Source: Vibrio ostreicida (GTDB lineage: Bacteria > Pseudomonadota > Gammaproteobacteria > Enterobacterales > Vibrionaceae). From it: DNA of 64,000 nt. The notes under the pieces are model-generated. The model worked only from the letters and a program-made list of their open reading frames with translations, did not search any database and was not told the DNA's origin. The DNA lies in assembly GCF_013074385.2 (NCBI RefSeq), contig NZ_JABEYA020000010.1:38879-102878 (forward strand). Reading direction: 5' to 3'. Positions 8,547 to 17,557 of the stretch are shown piece after piece. How positions within the stretch are numbered: position 1 is the first letter of the stretch; each line of letters begins with the position of its first letter. The translations under genes and the position numbers were made by a program.

Positions 8547-10394
8547 TTAAGGACAGTTATTGCTGGCCGAGCTAGGGAAGCGCCAAACCGAGGAAGAATA
8601 CCCATCTCCTGAATTTGGATCCGGTCTGTCTCCCTGTGTCCACCACTGGTTCTGATATTCCTGACCATCTAGAGTGACCGTCATACACGGCGTCTCATAA
8701 ATGGCTGATTCACTCCATTCACCACTTGGCGGCGGAGTCACACCACCGTCTCCACCATCGCCGCCTTCAGACGTGACTTCTCCGCTGACCGCGTCCAGTG
8801 GCGCCGTTCGAGATTCAACCTGAGTAAACACGGTATACAAGAAGTCGAACAAAGCAGCTCGCCCTTGCTTGTCTGAAAGCGCATAAGAGGTCGCCTCTGT
8901 GACCCCCGCTTCTGACATCGCCTGATCAAATGCTTGAGCAGCGGTACTGTCATCAATAAAGACGGGCGCACTCTCGTCAGTAGGTTTATAGGAAATTTGA
9001 GTAAATGCCTTAACAAAAACAGGTCTAATCTCAGCGACGGTAAACTGCTCGTGATTAGACATATTAAGGCCGTGTTCAATCAAATCCTGACCAAACAGTT
9101 GATCAACATAGAACGAAACTTGACGCGGGTAACGATACCACCACTCTTCCGCGGTTGCCGATATAGACTGTTTGTATTCTTCCGGACCTAAATCATAGCT
9201 ATTAAGATACGGCAGCTCAGTCGTCACGCCATTGGAGTATGCGTCAACACAGACATCAAGGTAATCCCCAAATGCCGTACTATAACTTCCGGCATTGTAG
9301 ATCACATTGATTAGGAAATCCGTCAGACGCAGCGCGTTAGGATCCTGAGTAAAACTCTCATCCTTCAGGGCGGTATTGAAACAAGTATTCCATGCTTCTT
9401 GATTCTGATACCAGCTTTGACTCGCCAGTACTTCAAGACGATTAATATCATTGAACTGAAAGTACGTTGCCGCAATCGGACCAAAGTAAATGTCTTCCAG
9501 TGAATCAGGGCCAATGGCTCCACTTTGGATGTCGTTATCCTGATCATCAATGCTATAACCAAGGCTAGCATGCAACGCATTGTAGTTAATCAGCCCCAAA
9601 GCGCCTGGAGTGCTCTTGTCCGGAAGGCGCTTGCTGTAGTCATTGATTTGATAAGGCCCCCCTTGTCCTACCGCCAGAAGCTGACTGGCATAACCTGGTT
9701 CATGGATAGACTGCTTGGTAGCACTTGGATCATAATCGGGGTTAATTCTCGTGTCTGACAACCCAGCTTCTTGAAGAAGCTGGGAGAGGATAGAGCCGAC
9801 CAAGTATTCCTGATTAAAATTCACCTCAGGGTATTTCTTTTCGACCAGATAAGAATACAAACTTCCGGCAATAAGGTTGGACAACACGACATCGTTGGCG
9901 TAATCGGTCCCTAGGTGGAAAACATCGATGGTCGTCTGCGCATCATTGTATGGGAAAGTAACGTGATGAATAATCGCATTTTCGGTCGGCAAAGCACCGC
10001 CATTACTGTCTCCTCCATTATTGCCCCCTTCGTCTGGCCCGCCACTGTTTGGCTCACCATCAAATACAACGTCGGCATTGAATGTAGGCCAGATAGTCGC
10101 GGCTTGACCAGCCGCATCCACACCAGTCACCACATTCACACCCTCTGACCAAACCGAATCGCCAACCGTCACACCATTGACCTGAGGTTTAGAACGGAAA
10201 GACATCGCGTAACTGCTGAGATGGTTTACATCCAGCCCTCCCTCATCATCCGCCGTCGCCTTATACTGACAATACCAACCAGGAGCACAGTTATCTGGAG
10301 TAAAGGTCAATGTCTGCTCTATGCTTTGCGCTAAAGCACCAAAAGACGGCAATAGGGTAACGCCAATCACAACACTTAGTGGGTTCAATTTCAT
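8547..10394 (-). CDS. Secreted GH23-like putative chitin/peptidoglycan hydrolase with binding modules
   Basis: A 615-residue exported protein. Residues 1-22 form a signal peptide (ending FGALAQ). The N-terminal module (about 24-115) looks like a carbohydrate-binding domain. A Gly/Asp/Asn linker follows (about 117-135), then a large helical domain (about 140-550) containing VGQGGPYQIND. The GGPYQIN pattern is like that of goose-type lysozyme/GH23 and lytic transglycosylases. A second Gly-rich linker leads to a C-terminal 60-residue module with paired Cys and Trp (NQWWTQGDRPD), like CBM5/12 chitin-binding modules. It lies 145 bases downstream of the chitinase on the same strand, which suggests shared work on chitin. 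GH23 assignment is from the motif only; I cannot name the catalytic acid. Confidence 0.7.
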   Translation of the reverse strand: MKLNPLSVVIGVTLLPSFGALAQSIEQTLTFTPDNCAPGWYCQYKATADDEGGLDVNHLSSYAMSFRSKPQVNGVTVGDSVWSEGVNVVTGVDAAGQAATIWPTFNADVVFDGEPNSGGPDEGGNNGGDSNGGALPTENAIIHHVTFPYNDAQTTIDVFHLGTDYANDVVLSNLIAGSLYSYLVEKKYPEVNFNQEYLVGSILSQLLQEAGLSDTRINPDYDPSATKQSIHEPGYASQLLAVGQGGPYQINDYSKRLPDKSTPGALGLINYNALHASLGYSIDDQDNDIQSGAIGPDSLEDIYFGPIAATYFQFNDINRLEVLASQSWYQNQEAWNTCFNTALKDESFTQDPNALRLTDFLINVIYNAGSYSTAFGDYLDVCVDAYSNGVTTELPYLNSYDLGPEEYKQSISATAEEWWYRYPRQVSFYVDQLFGQDLIEHGLNMSNHEQFTVAEIRPVFVKAFTQISYKPTDESAPVFIDDSTAAQAFDQAMSEAGVTEATSYALSDKQGRAALFDFLYTVFTQVESRTAPLDAVSGEVTSEGGDGGDGGVTPPPSGEWSESAIYETPCMTVTLDGQEYQNQWWTQGDRPDPNSGDGYSSSVWRFPSSASNNCP

Positions 10395-10539
10395 TATTTT
10401 TCTCTCTTTGAGTTAAAGCCAAACCACGGCTAACAACTTACTGTCAGTGCATAGAAGTACGGCATACTCTGTCCATGCGCTTTGATGTGAGCCAAATGGC
10501 TCAAGAGCGGCGCCCATACACCGCTCTCCAACACACTGG

Positions 10540-13500
10540 TTATGGACAAGGCACTTGCTGCCAAAACCATGTACTACTTGGCGAGGGGGTTTCCCATGGA
10601 CCTGGGTTGTTCTGAGCGACATAACATTCGCCTTCAACGCGGACGGTGTCACCATTACTGACTTGCGTCTGACCTGGTACCCACTCAATAACGTCTTCAG
10701 GGTCAGTGGTTCCACCACCATTATTACCGCCATCGGAACCACCATCACTCAAATCCGCCTGCGGCAATTCAGGGTGTTCAAAGGCAAAGGCAAAGGCCTG
10801 ACCATTAGCAATTAGGGTATAATTGGCAGGGCCGGAAATCGGCATGTAATACACCATTTCAAATTCGAACGAATCACCTGGGGCCAGTTGTTGATAAGCA
10901 GGAAGCGTGACGGAAATACGATGCATATTGCCATCCAAACCGCCAATATTGTTATCTCGACTGTGACCGGAGGCAAGAACGCTCAGGTTGGCACCAGACC
11001 AGTCTATGGCGTTATCTGGGGCCGAAGTAGGAATATCGAATTGGAATTCAGTGCCACCCGCGAGGGTCACGTCTGAGTGATTGGTAAACTCAACTTTGGG
11101 GCTGATGGGGTAATTACTGTCACCGATATCGAACTCTTTGACCGCGACCGAAATATCAACCGACTCTGCGGGTGTCTCGTTTTCCGCTACCGTATTACCG
11201 TATGGCGTTGCTGTGGTAAATCTGTCATAGATTATCTTGGTCAGAGTGTTACCCATGTGGAACTCACCCTGACCAGATTCACAGGCCTGCTCAGTGAGAT
11301 CAACATGCTCTGAACGCTCACCATGATCATCAAACAAGTAACAGTTATAGTCACCCGCTAACTCCCAAACCATGATGCCGCCTATTTCTTTGTCGGCAAC
11401 GTAATCGGCTTTACGACGAACGGAGGCATCATCTTCCGTAGAAAGGAACACCTTCTTCTGTGAATTCCACAGCCACGGCGCGACGGCAACGTCATCGAAG
11501 TAGCGGGAGTACTCGCCTTGCAGTTTATCGTCTTCATTGATCTCTGGGTGGAGACCGTATGCCTGTACGTAGGTCCCTAATATTCCATTTTCTAGATTCT
11601 TGGCATGCCACATAGGGTTGGAGCCTGCGCCCATTTCATTGCCTTTAGGGTCAGTATCGTGCCACATGTTGTCGATGCCAACGGCACCGTTGCCACAGTG
11701 ATTTTTTTCCCCAACGCCCGTGCCCGGAGGACACTGTGACTGATCGGGCAAGGCCGCTCGGCCCCACAGACCATTATTCCCTCCGGTTACCCCTTTCCAA
11801 CCACGCGTGTAGTAAGGAACACCAATGTTGATTCGACCCGCAGGCATCGAACCGCGGAAGTAATGGTACGCCCAGTCGGTATTGAGATAACCAATACCTT
11901 TGTAAGCCGGCTCAGAGTAAACACCCCATTGCTCCAGCTCAGAATCTTTACCCGTGTCATAAAGTGACGCATTGTGACCAACGTGGTCATTCCAAGCACC
12001 GTGTAAGTCATAGGACATAATATTGACGTAATCGAGATACTTGGTGACATCAAAGTCCTCCATACCACGCAATAAGTAACCTGAGGATGGCGAAGCGATA
12101 GTCAGCATGTAATACTCATCATCCGCGGCAGACGCACGATCAAGTTTCTCACGCAAGACTTTCATCAACTCCTGATAGGCCGCCCAAAGATGTGCACGAC
12201 GTGGCTCCATAAAGTCTGCATCATCAGGGTTGCCCGCTCCCGCCATAGACGTGGGGTACTCGTAATCAATATCGACGCCATCAAACTTGTATCGACGAAT
12301 CAAGTCCACAGCGGATTGAGCAAAGGTGTCGATGCCCTGATGATTGATCGAACCATCAGCGTTGGTCGTCATGGAGTAGAATCCACCATCCGCGACCCTG
12401 ACACCGTCATCATCAAAATGGCCCCCCGTTTCCGCCCAGCCACCAATTGAAATCATTGTTTTTACATCATATTTTTTCTTATACGTTGCCAAAGCACCAA
12501 AATGACCTTTAAAGCCCAGAGCTGGGTCAATGTCAACGCCCGGCCACTGCTTGCCAACGGCTGGGTTATCTGGGTCATTGACATCGCCAATGTTCACTTT
12601 ACCGTCAGACCCAATACTGACAAAGGCATAGTTGACATGTGTGAGTTGTTGCCAAGGGATATCACTGACAAGATACGCCGCTTGTTTGTCATCACCCGCA
12701 CGCCAGCTAGTAAAGTAGCCAATCATCCGACGAGGGTGATCCGACCCCATTTTTTCACGGCCATTTTCATCGTAAGAATCGCAGTAAGGCACATCAACAC
12801 CCACCGTTTGATGCAAACCGTCAGGTCGACAGCGTTGACTCACTGCATCGCTATTGACCGTTAAGATCACAGGAGTAGAGTCACTTGTGGTTTGTTGGTC
12901 ATCGGTCGCTTTGGCGAACACACTCAATTGACCCGAGCGGTCGGTTACGTAATCAAACTGGTAGGGAGAAGTCCTCATAGTGCCAACCGATGTTCCGCCT
13001 ACAAAAAATTCGACTTGAGCGATCTCACCATCGCTGTCGGTGGCGTCGGCGGTCAATGTCACCGCATCCCCTAATGAAACACTGGATTGAGACACGTTCA
13101 GTGTGACGACTGGCGGAACGTTTTGTCCCTCCTCGGCTTCAACCATTAATGTGACCGAGCTAGCCTCACTGTCCCCCTCATCGTTATCGGTCGCGACAAC
13201 ACTCAAGGTATGAGAGCCTTCCGTAGCGGTCCAGCTCGCCTGATAAGGCGCCGAAGAAGATTGGCCAATCAAGGCACCATCAACATAGAACGCAACCCGC
13301 TCGATTTGACCATCCGTGTCGGTAGCGCTAGCCACTAACAGTACCGTCTCACCAACAACGTAGGCGTCATTCACAACGGGAGAAGTCAGCGTCACCGTTG
13401 GAATCTGATTTTCACTACCGCCACCGTTGCTGCAACTGTCGAGGCGTTTCCACTCTTGCCAATCACCTGAATGGGTTGATGGTATATTGTTCAGAGTCCA

Positions 13501-13680
13501 GAATGCCGCTTGGTAACCCACATTCTGGTATTGAATTTGATCGCCTTCCCAGTAAACTTGAGTTGCATCCCACTGCTCCAAGTTACTGCAATCCATTGCT
13601 GCATAGCTATTGAAAGCCAGCAAACATGTCGCGCTAAGAGTACTCAAGCGAAACATGTTGTTATCCATGATTTTATTCAT
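10540..13680 (-). CDS. Secreted multidomain GH18 chitinase
   Basis: A 1046-residue exported chitinase. Domains in order: signal peptide (1-28, ending SYAA), a CBM5/12-type chitin-binding module (about 30-85, with WEGDQIQY and AFWTLN), two Ig-like repeats (about 92-180 and 188-275, both with ATD.DG.I..V.F.V.G), and the GH18 catalytic barrel (about 315-810). The catalytic motif [11 protein letters not shown] has its acid at Glu474, and SIGG is present upstream. A beta-rich domain (about 835-960), a Gly/Asp linker and a second CBM5/12 at the C-terminus (FWQQVPCP) follow. It would cut beta-1,4 GlcNAc chains outside the cell. Chitin use is a hallmark of Vibrionaceae. It probably heads a transcript with the downstream hydrolase. 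Induction by chitin oligosaccharides is usual but no operator is visible. Confidence 0.95.
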   Translation of the reverse strand: MNKIMDNNMFRLSTLSATCLLAFNSYAAMDCSNLEQWDATQVYWEGDQIQYQNVGYQAAFWTLNNIPSTHSGDWQEWKRLDSCSNGGGSENQIPTVTLTSPVVNDAYVVGETVLLVASATDTDGQIERVAFYVDGALIGQSSSAPYQASWTATEGSHTLSVVATDNDEGDSEASSVTLMVEAEEGQNVPPVVTLNVSQSSVSLGDAVTLTADATDSDGEIAQVEFFVGGTSVGTMRTSPYQFDYVTDRSGQLSVFAKATDDQQTTSDSTPVILTVNSDAVSQRCRPDGLHQTVGVDVPYCDSYDENGREKMGSDHPRRMIGYFTSWRAGDDKQAAYLVSDIPWQQLTHVNYAFVSIGSDGKVNIGDVNDPDNPAVGKQWPGVDIDPALGFKGHFGALATYKKKYDVKTMISIGGWAETGGHFDDDGVRVADGGFYSMTTNADGSINHQGIDTFAQSAVDLIRRYKFDGVDIDYEYPTSMAGAGNPDDADFMEPRRAHLWAAYQELMKVLREKLDRASAADDEYYMLTIASPSSGYLLRGMEDFDVTKYLDYVNIMSYDLHGAWNDHVGHNASLYDTGKDSELEQWGVYSEPAYKGIGYLNTDWAYHYFRGSMPAGRINIGVPYYTRGWKGVTGGNNGLWGRAALPDQSQCPPGTGVGEKNHCGNGAVGIDNMWHDTDPKGNEMGAGSNPMWHAKNLENGILGTYVQAYGLHPEINEDDKLQGEYSRYFDDVAVAPWLWNSQKKVFLSTEDDASVRRKADYVADKEIGGIMVWELAGDYNCYLFDDHGERSEHVDLTEQACESGQGEFHMGNTLTKIIYDRFTTATPYGNTVAENETPAESVDISVAVKEFDIGDSNYPISPKVEFTNHSDVTLAGGTEFQFDIPTSAPDNAIDWSGANLSVLASGHSRDNNIGGLDGNMHRISVTLPAYQQLAPGDSFEFEMVYYMPISGPANYTLIANGQAFAFAFEHPELPQADLSDGGSDGGNNGGGTTDPEDVIEWVPGQTQVSNGDTVRVEGECYVAQNNPGPWETPSPSSTWFWQQVPCP

Positions 13681-13737
13681 TGGTTATCCCCAACTAAATT
13701 ATTTTATCGCTATTTCACGACTCGAAATAACTTTTAA

Positions 13738-14182
13738 AGGATTGAATAAATCGATGACGCTTGCATTAACTCACTATCAAATTTCACAATTCTTCATTAT
13801 TTTCAGGTGGTTTTTATGTTTTTTTAAGCATTCTCACTCATATTTTGACAAATTTAACGAGAGTGCATGGCGGGGACAACATAAGGCTAATAGCCCTAGT
13901 GACAAGGGCGAGGATCGGATTCGTCGTCTAAAGAGGTCTTCCAGACAAGACTCGACAAGAGGATCGAGCAAAAGTTTTACGCGATAACTATTCCCACAGA
14001 AAAAACCGTCACTTGATTAGAATGATTGACTTATATTTGGCTAATTTCATTCACTAAACAATGCGATATCAAATAAACATAATAAAAATCAATATGTTTT
14101 GGATTAACACTGAACCGCTCGGCAAACATTTACCCCTGTTTTCCCTCGGAATGGTTGTACTGCGAAGACCACCACACAGTGT
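13738..14182. other. Upstream region of the chitinase; no gene recognised
   Basis: About 445 bases lie between the chitinase start and the stop of the DUF2798 gene. They are AT-rich near the chitinase and should contain its promoter. A plus-strand frame (13610-13987) overlaps the chitinase 5' end and has no recognisable product. I see no RNA gene or repeat. Confidence 0.5.
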
Positions 14183-14392
14183 TTACATCAGCACTTTGAT
14201 CGTCAGACGATGAGCGACTGGCGATAGCAAAAAGGAAATCACACCAGCGGCTGGCCACGCGAACAGAAATGCCTGTCCCCAAGAACGGAGAAACTCAGGC
14301 CCATTACCCAAGTTTAGGTAGGTGACCCAAAGGGTCATTAACGATGATAGAAAGAATGACATGATGACTGTAAATACAACCCGCTGCTTCAT
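14183..14392 (-). CDS. DUF2798-type small membrane protein
   Basis: A 69-residue inner-membrane protein with two hydrophobic helices (about 4-25 and 40-60), separated by a short NLGNGPEFLRSWGQAF stretch. It matches the pattern of DUF2798 proteins, which are about 70-80 residues long with two membrane spans. The frame could open at 14446, but the extra N-terminus (MVSNIVFLTPSG) would run into the operator-like repeat, so I start at MKQRVVFTVIMSF. It is divergent from the LysR gene, and the shared gap holds an inverted repeat, so LysR probably controls it. The function of the family is unknown. Confidence 0.75.
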   Translation of the reverse strand: MKQRVVFTVIMSFFLSSLMTLWVTYLNLGNGPEFLRSWGQAFLFAWPAAGVISFLLSPVAHRLTIKVLM

Positions 14393-14435
14393 ATTTTGAT
14401 TCTCACGTTTGCCTGATGGTGTGAGAAAAACTATA

Positions 14436-14499
14436 TTTGAAACCAATTATGATTTCCATTTAACAAAATGAGTATCTAAAACCCATATTTGGTTTCAAA
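14436..14499. promoter_or_regulatory. Perfect 11-bp inverted repeat in the DUF2798/LysR divergent promoter
   Basis: TTTGAAACCAA at 14436-14446 and its exact reverse complement TTGGTTTCAAA at 14489-14499 lie 42 bases apart. The right arm ends two bases before the LysR start codon. This is the expected layout for a divergent regulator operator, with one half placed to cover its own translation start. Confidence 0.65.
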
Positions 14500-14501
14500 C
14501 T

Positions 14502-15383
14502 ATGCATGACAATATTTCACTTTTCGTTTCGGTTGTTGAGGCTGGAAACTTTAAGTTGGCCAGTCAACATCTCAATATTCCTTCCTCCACCATTGGCCGA
14601 CGTATTAAAGCGCTCGAAGATCAATTCTCCTGTAAGTTGCTCAGCAGAAACAGTCATACTTTTGAGGTAACACGTGAGGGTAAGAAGTTGTATGAAAAAG
14701 CCCGTTTTCATGTCAACTCTATCGACTCTCTCGTCAATGAACTGCTCGACGACGTATCCAGCGACCGCGGGCCGATTAAGTTATTGGCCCCGACCAACTT
14801 AGTGACCAGTTGCATACAAGAGCCGCTATCGCGTTACCTCCATGACAACCCCAACATTGAGCTGGAACTGCAACTCAGCAATACCATGGCCCATTTTTAT
14901 TCTTCCAACGCCGATATTGCTATTCGAACGGGTAAACAGCGTGACTCAGATTTGACACAACTGAAACTCGGTACGGTCAACACCGTTCTCGTTGCTAGCC
15001 CTGCTTATCTCAATACAGTCAACAAACTCACTCATCCCCAAGATATGCGAGCCCTGAGCGTGATCATCACTGAGCCCTTGTTGATCTGGGAACTCTCTTT
15101 GGAGGCTGACAGAACGGAAACAACCATTTTCCAACCTTCTCAACGGCGTATTCTTCTCAATGACTTGAACGTTGCCAAACAGTTTTCCACCCATCACCTT
15201 GGCATTGCATTACTGCCACTGACGGAAGTAAAGACCGAGCTTAACACTGGCCAGTTGGTCAGGGTCCTACCCCATTGGCAAGGGCCTGTTCGGGATATCT
15301 ATGCGATTTGGTATCGCAGACAACTGCTCAGCACCAGGGCGTCTAAATTGGTTGACTTTCTAAAAGCCAATCTAAGGTTCTAA
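14502..15383 (+). CDS. LysR-family transcriptional regulator
   Basis: A 293-residue regulator. Residues 1-60 form the winged helix-turn-helix (SLFVSVVEAGNFKLASQHLN, then SSTIGRRIKALEDQ), and 88-290 form the effector-binding domain. The sequence is of the CrgA/DsdC-like class in which the effector domain begins PIKLLAPTNL. The start codon is two bases after an inverted repeat and has little room for a separate ribosome-binding site, so autoregulation at that repeat would affect translation as well. The likely target is the divergent DUF2798 gene. The effector is unknown. Confidence 0.92.
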   Translation: MHDNISLFVSVVEAGNFKLASQHLNIPSSTIGRRIKALEDQFSCKLLSRNSHTFEVTREGKKLYEKARFHVNSIDSLVNELLDDVSSDRGPIKLLAPTNLVTSCIQEPLSRYLHDNPNIELELQLSNTMAHFYSSNADIAIRTGKQRDSDLTQLKLGTVNTVLVASPAYLNTVNKLTHPQDMRALSVIITEPLLIWELSLEADRTETTIFQPSQRRILLNDLNVAKQFSTHHLGIALLPLTEVKTELNTGQLVRVLPHWQGPVRDIYAIWYRRQLLSTRASKLVDFLKANLRF

Positions 15384-15528
15384 CTATCGGGATTTGAGGT
15401 GGGCCTTTAAGGACGCAGGACGGAACGCCACGGTTAAAGCTCAATCATGTGGGAATCAGAAAAACCACCAATATAATTTGCTCAACCGCTCCTCACCGCC
15501 TTAATGACAGTTTTAGCACCGAAAAATA

Positions 15529-15556
15529 GGACAGATCGTTTTCCGATTATCTGTCC
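15529..15556 (-). terminator. Rho-independent terminator for the EndoU-like gene
   Basis: GGACAGAT at 15529-15536 pairs with ATCTGTCC at 15549-15556. On the minus strand the hairpin is followed by TATTTTTC, which suits termination of the gene that ends at 15576. It may also serve the convergent LysR gene. Confidence 0.75.
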
Positions 15557-15575
15557 CATCCAAGCTGAGTCATCG

Positions 15576-16133
15576 TTATTCATTGACGGGAAAACCCGTG
15601 CTTATTTTATTCGGTTCGTGAGGCAGTGTTGCCGTCGCGATAGTAAAACTCTGACCATTGTGACCTAAGCAATACTGATCACTTGGATTGTCTTCTGGCG
15701 CACTAAGCCCGCACTCTGCCCAAGATACACTTTCACATCCACCTTGGTTTGCGATACGCGCATGCACAATAGAGGCATTAATCTGGCTCACCGAGCACGA
15801 TACTGGGAACATGGTACTAAACGCCTTGACAACCGTGCGTCCGCCAACGGCTAAATTAATGGTACGCAGCGTGTAAATTCCAAATTCGCTCTCATCGAAT
15901 GCTGCCCCCACAGAGGTCAGCGTACTGGGAGCAAAATTGTTCGGCATAGAATAAAAACCGATACCGCCAAACGAGTCCTGTTTTGCTTCACCACAATAAA
16001 TATTGTGTTGGTTCACTACCAAACCATTAATGCTGTCACTCCAAACGGGAAGTTTGCCACAATCAATGCCCTTGGCCGCAACACTACTGATCAATAGAAA
16101 CGTCGTTAGCACTGCTGTTATCGTTTTCATCAT
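15576..16133 (-). CDS. Exported EndoU-like domain protein
   Basis: A 185-residue protein with a signal peptide (1-20, ending SVAA). The mature part resembles bacterial EndoU nuclease domains: QHNIYCGEA, then GIGFYSMPNNFAPST, then the FGIYTLRTI strand and KAFSTMFPVSC. Seven cysteines in the mature part suggest disulfides in the periplasm or outside the cell. EndoU proteins are metal-dependent or independent RNases, and bacterial ones are often toxins, but here the protein is a single domain with a Sec signal rather than the tip of a large secretion protein. It follows a 64-codon gene by three bases, with its AGGAG site inside that gene's end, so the two are coupled. The EndoU call is from pattern memory; the catalytic residues were not aligned. 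Confidence 0.65.
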   Translation of the reverse strand: MMKTITAVLTTFLLISSVAAKGIDCGKLPVWSDSINGLVVNQHNIYCGEAKQDSFGGIGFYSMPNNFAPSTLTSVGAAFDESEFGIYTLRTINLAVGGRTVVKAFSTMFPVSCSVSQINASIVHARIANQGGCESVSWAECGLSAPEDNPSDQYCLGHNGQSFTIATATLPHEPNKISTGFPVNE

Positions 16134-16136
16134 TAT

Positions 16137-16331
16137 TTACTCCTGCATCGTTTCTCTTACACCTGCAGCGTTATCCCACTGAGTGACGCTATCTACCGAT
16201 GACCGACATCGGAGGATCTCGCCGTCATCATCACAAGCCAACATGGAACTCATCTCTCTCATCCAGACACCACAATTAAACCGACCACCATCATTGATCG
16301 TAAGAGGGTAAATGTGGTTCAAAATGGTCAT
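16137..16331 (-). CDS. Small protein of unknown function upstream of the EndoU-like gene
   Basis: A 64-residue acidic protein with three cysteines and no signal peptide. I do not recognise it. It begins with a GGAGTAA ribosome-binding site directly before the ATG, almost the same as the site before the EndoU-like gene, and ends three bases before that gene. This makes it the first cistron of a two-gene unit. It could be an immunity partner of the EndoU-like protein, but that rests on position alone. It could also be a leader frame whose translation opens the second gene. Confidence 0.5.
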   Translation of the reverse strand: MTILNHIYPLTINDGGRFNCGVWMREMSSMLACDDDGEILRCRSSVDSVTQWDNAAGVRETMQE

Positions 16332-16638
16332 TTACTCCAACTAAATAACCTGAATAATACAAAATATGCAGCCAAGCGCACACTCTTGATGAAAATTCTA
16401 AAACAATATAAAAATCAATAACTAAATCTAATTTAAGCATGGCTTCTGAACGTTGAATCAACCAACCACTTTAAATAACAATCAAATATTCACGAACAAC
16501 CTTCCAGCCCTCAGCCTTCGTATGACGTGATAGGTCGATAAAATAGAGGCAAACCTAACACGCTTATAACCAATAACTTGACGCTTATTCACAGCCATCT
16601 ACGCTAAAAAAGCCCAAGCGATAAGGAAGAGAACAGCG
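16332..16638. other. Divergent intergenic region
   Basis: About 307 AT-rich bases lie between two divergent genes and should contain both promoters. I found no clear operator, RNA gene or repeat. Confidence 0.5.
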
Positions 16639-17247
16639 ATGATGAAATTTTGTTACTTATTCCCTATTGCGAAACGTTTACGGGTTGAGTTGCAGCACCT
16701 CTCTCTTTTTGGGCTAAATGCGAGTAAACCTCATCTGTGTTTCAATCCCCATCGAATGTCTGCGCTAACGCTCATTATCTGCTTGATTATGCCCACAATC
16801 ACAAGAGGCCATGCCCTAGAAGAAACCTCTGCTCGTCTATATGTGCGTGACCAACAAATTGAACTCACACTGTCGGTTGATGTGGACAACTGGATGAGGC
16901 AGTTGCCTGATATTCATCTGTGGTTATTGGGCGGCGCAGACACCCCATCTTCAGAACGACGTTTAATGAACAGCACACTGCACTCTCGACTTTCTTATAT
17001 CATTCAACAAGGCACCCGACTGGTCATTGATGAGACACCAGCTCAATTGATCCCTGCGCCCTATTCTCCAGACGCCCAGCACAGCCACATCATCGAATTT
17101 CGTTTTTCAGCCACGCATACCCAAGCCTCACCTAAAGCAATCGATATCCAATTCCCACCTTCTCTCGGTAACGTGCATTTTTCGGTTGTACAACCTATTT
17201 ATCAGCAGATACCCGCTGGCGTTCAACGCTCTTTATCCTTGTTATAA
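16639..17247 (+). CDS. Exported protein of unknown function
   Basis: A 202-residue protein that I do not recognise. A strong GGAAGAG site stands seven bases before ATG 16639, so the long N-terminus appears to be translated. It has about 40 polar residues, then a hydrophobic stretch (about 42-57, ALTLIICLIMPTIT) ending near GHA, so it may be a signal peptide with an unusually long leader or a membrane anchor. The remainder looks beta-rich (SARLYVRDQQIELTLSVDVDNW, then HIIEFRFSATH). Using the internal ATG at 16756 would give an ordinary signal peptide but lacks a ribosome-binding site. Its relation to the siderophore cluster starting 300 bases downstream is unclear. Confidence 0.6.
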   Translation: MMKFCYLFPIAKRLRVELQHLSLFGLNASKPHLCFNPHRMSALTLIICLIMPTITRGHALEETSARLYVRDQQIELTLSVDVDNWMRQLPDIHLWLLGGADTPSSERRLMNSTLHSRLSYIIQQGTRLVIDETPAQLIPAPYSPDAQHSHIIEFRFSATHTQASPKAIDIQFPPSLGNVHFSVVQPIYQQIPAGVQRSLSLL

Positions 17248-17420
17248 GCCTTATCCGATCATGGTTCTTGGGCCCTCTCACTTATCTTGAGCACAGTACT
17301 GGATGACATCAATCCCACCAACTACTACTCAATTTGGGTCCCGATATATAGAAAAAGACTTCCAATTCGAGTAGACAGAAAGACGATTGGCCCACAGAAT
17401 AGCCACTCGCTAATAAGAAC

Positions 17421-17439
17421 AATAATAAGAATCAATATC
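17421..17439. promoter_or_regulatory. Fur-like box upstream of araC1
   Basis: AATAATAAGAATCAATATC matches the 19-base Fur consensus GATAATGATAATCATTATC at 15 of 19 positions by direct count. It lies about 120 bases before araC1, which suggests iron repression of the regulator. The surrounding 310-base gap (17248-17557) holds nothing else that I recognise. Confidence 0.65.
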
Positions 17440-17557
17440 ATATATATCATGAGACACCCGACCAAAATTTCAGGTAGCTTCGCGTGAGGCTCTCCTCATT
17501 ACTTGTATTAAGCATGTGTGCACAAGCTGAAAAAACAGTTTTGAATGGAACCCGATA

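Noticed and set aside
13610..13987. Plus-strand frame of 125 codons overlapping the chitinase 5' end
   Set aside because: It runs antisense to the signal peptide region and the promoter of the chitinase and has no plausible protein features.
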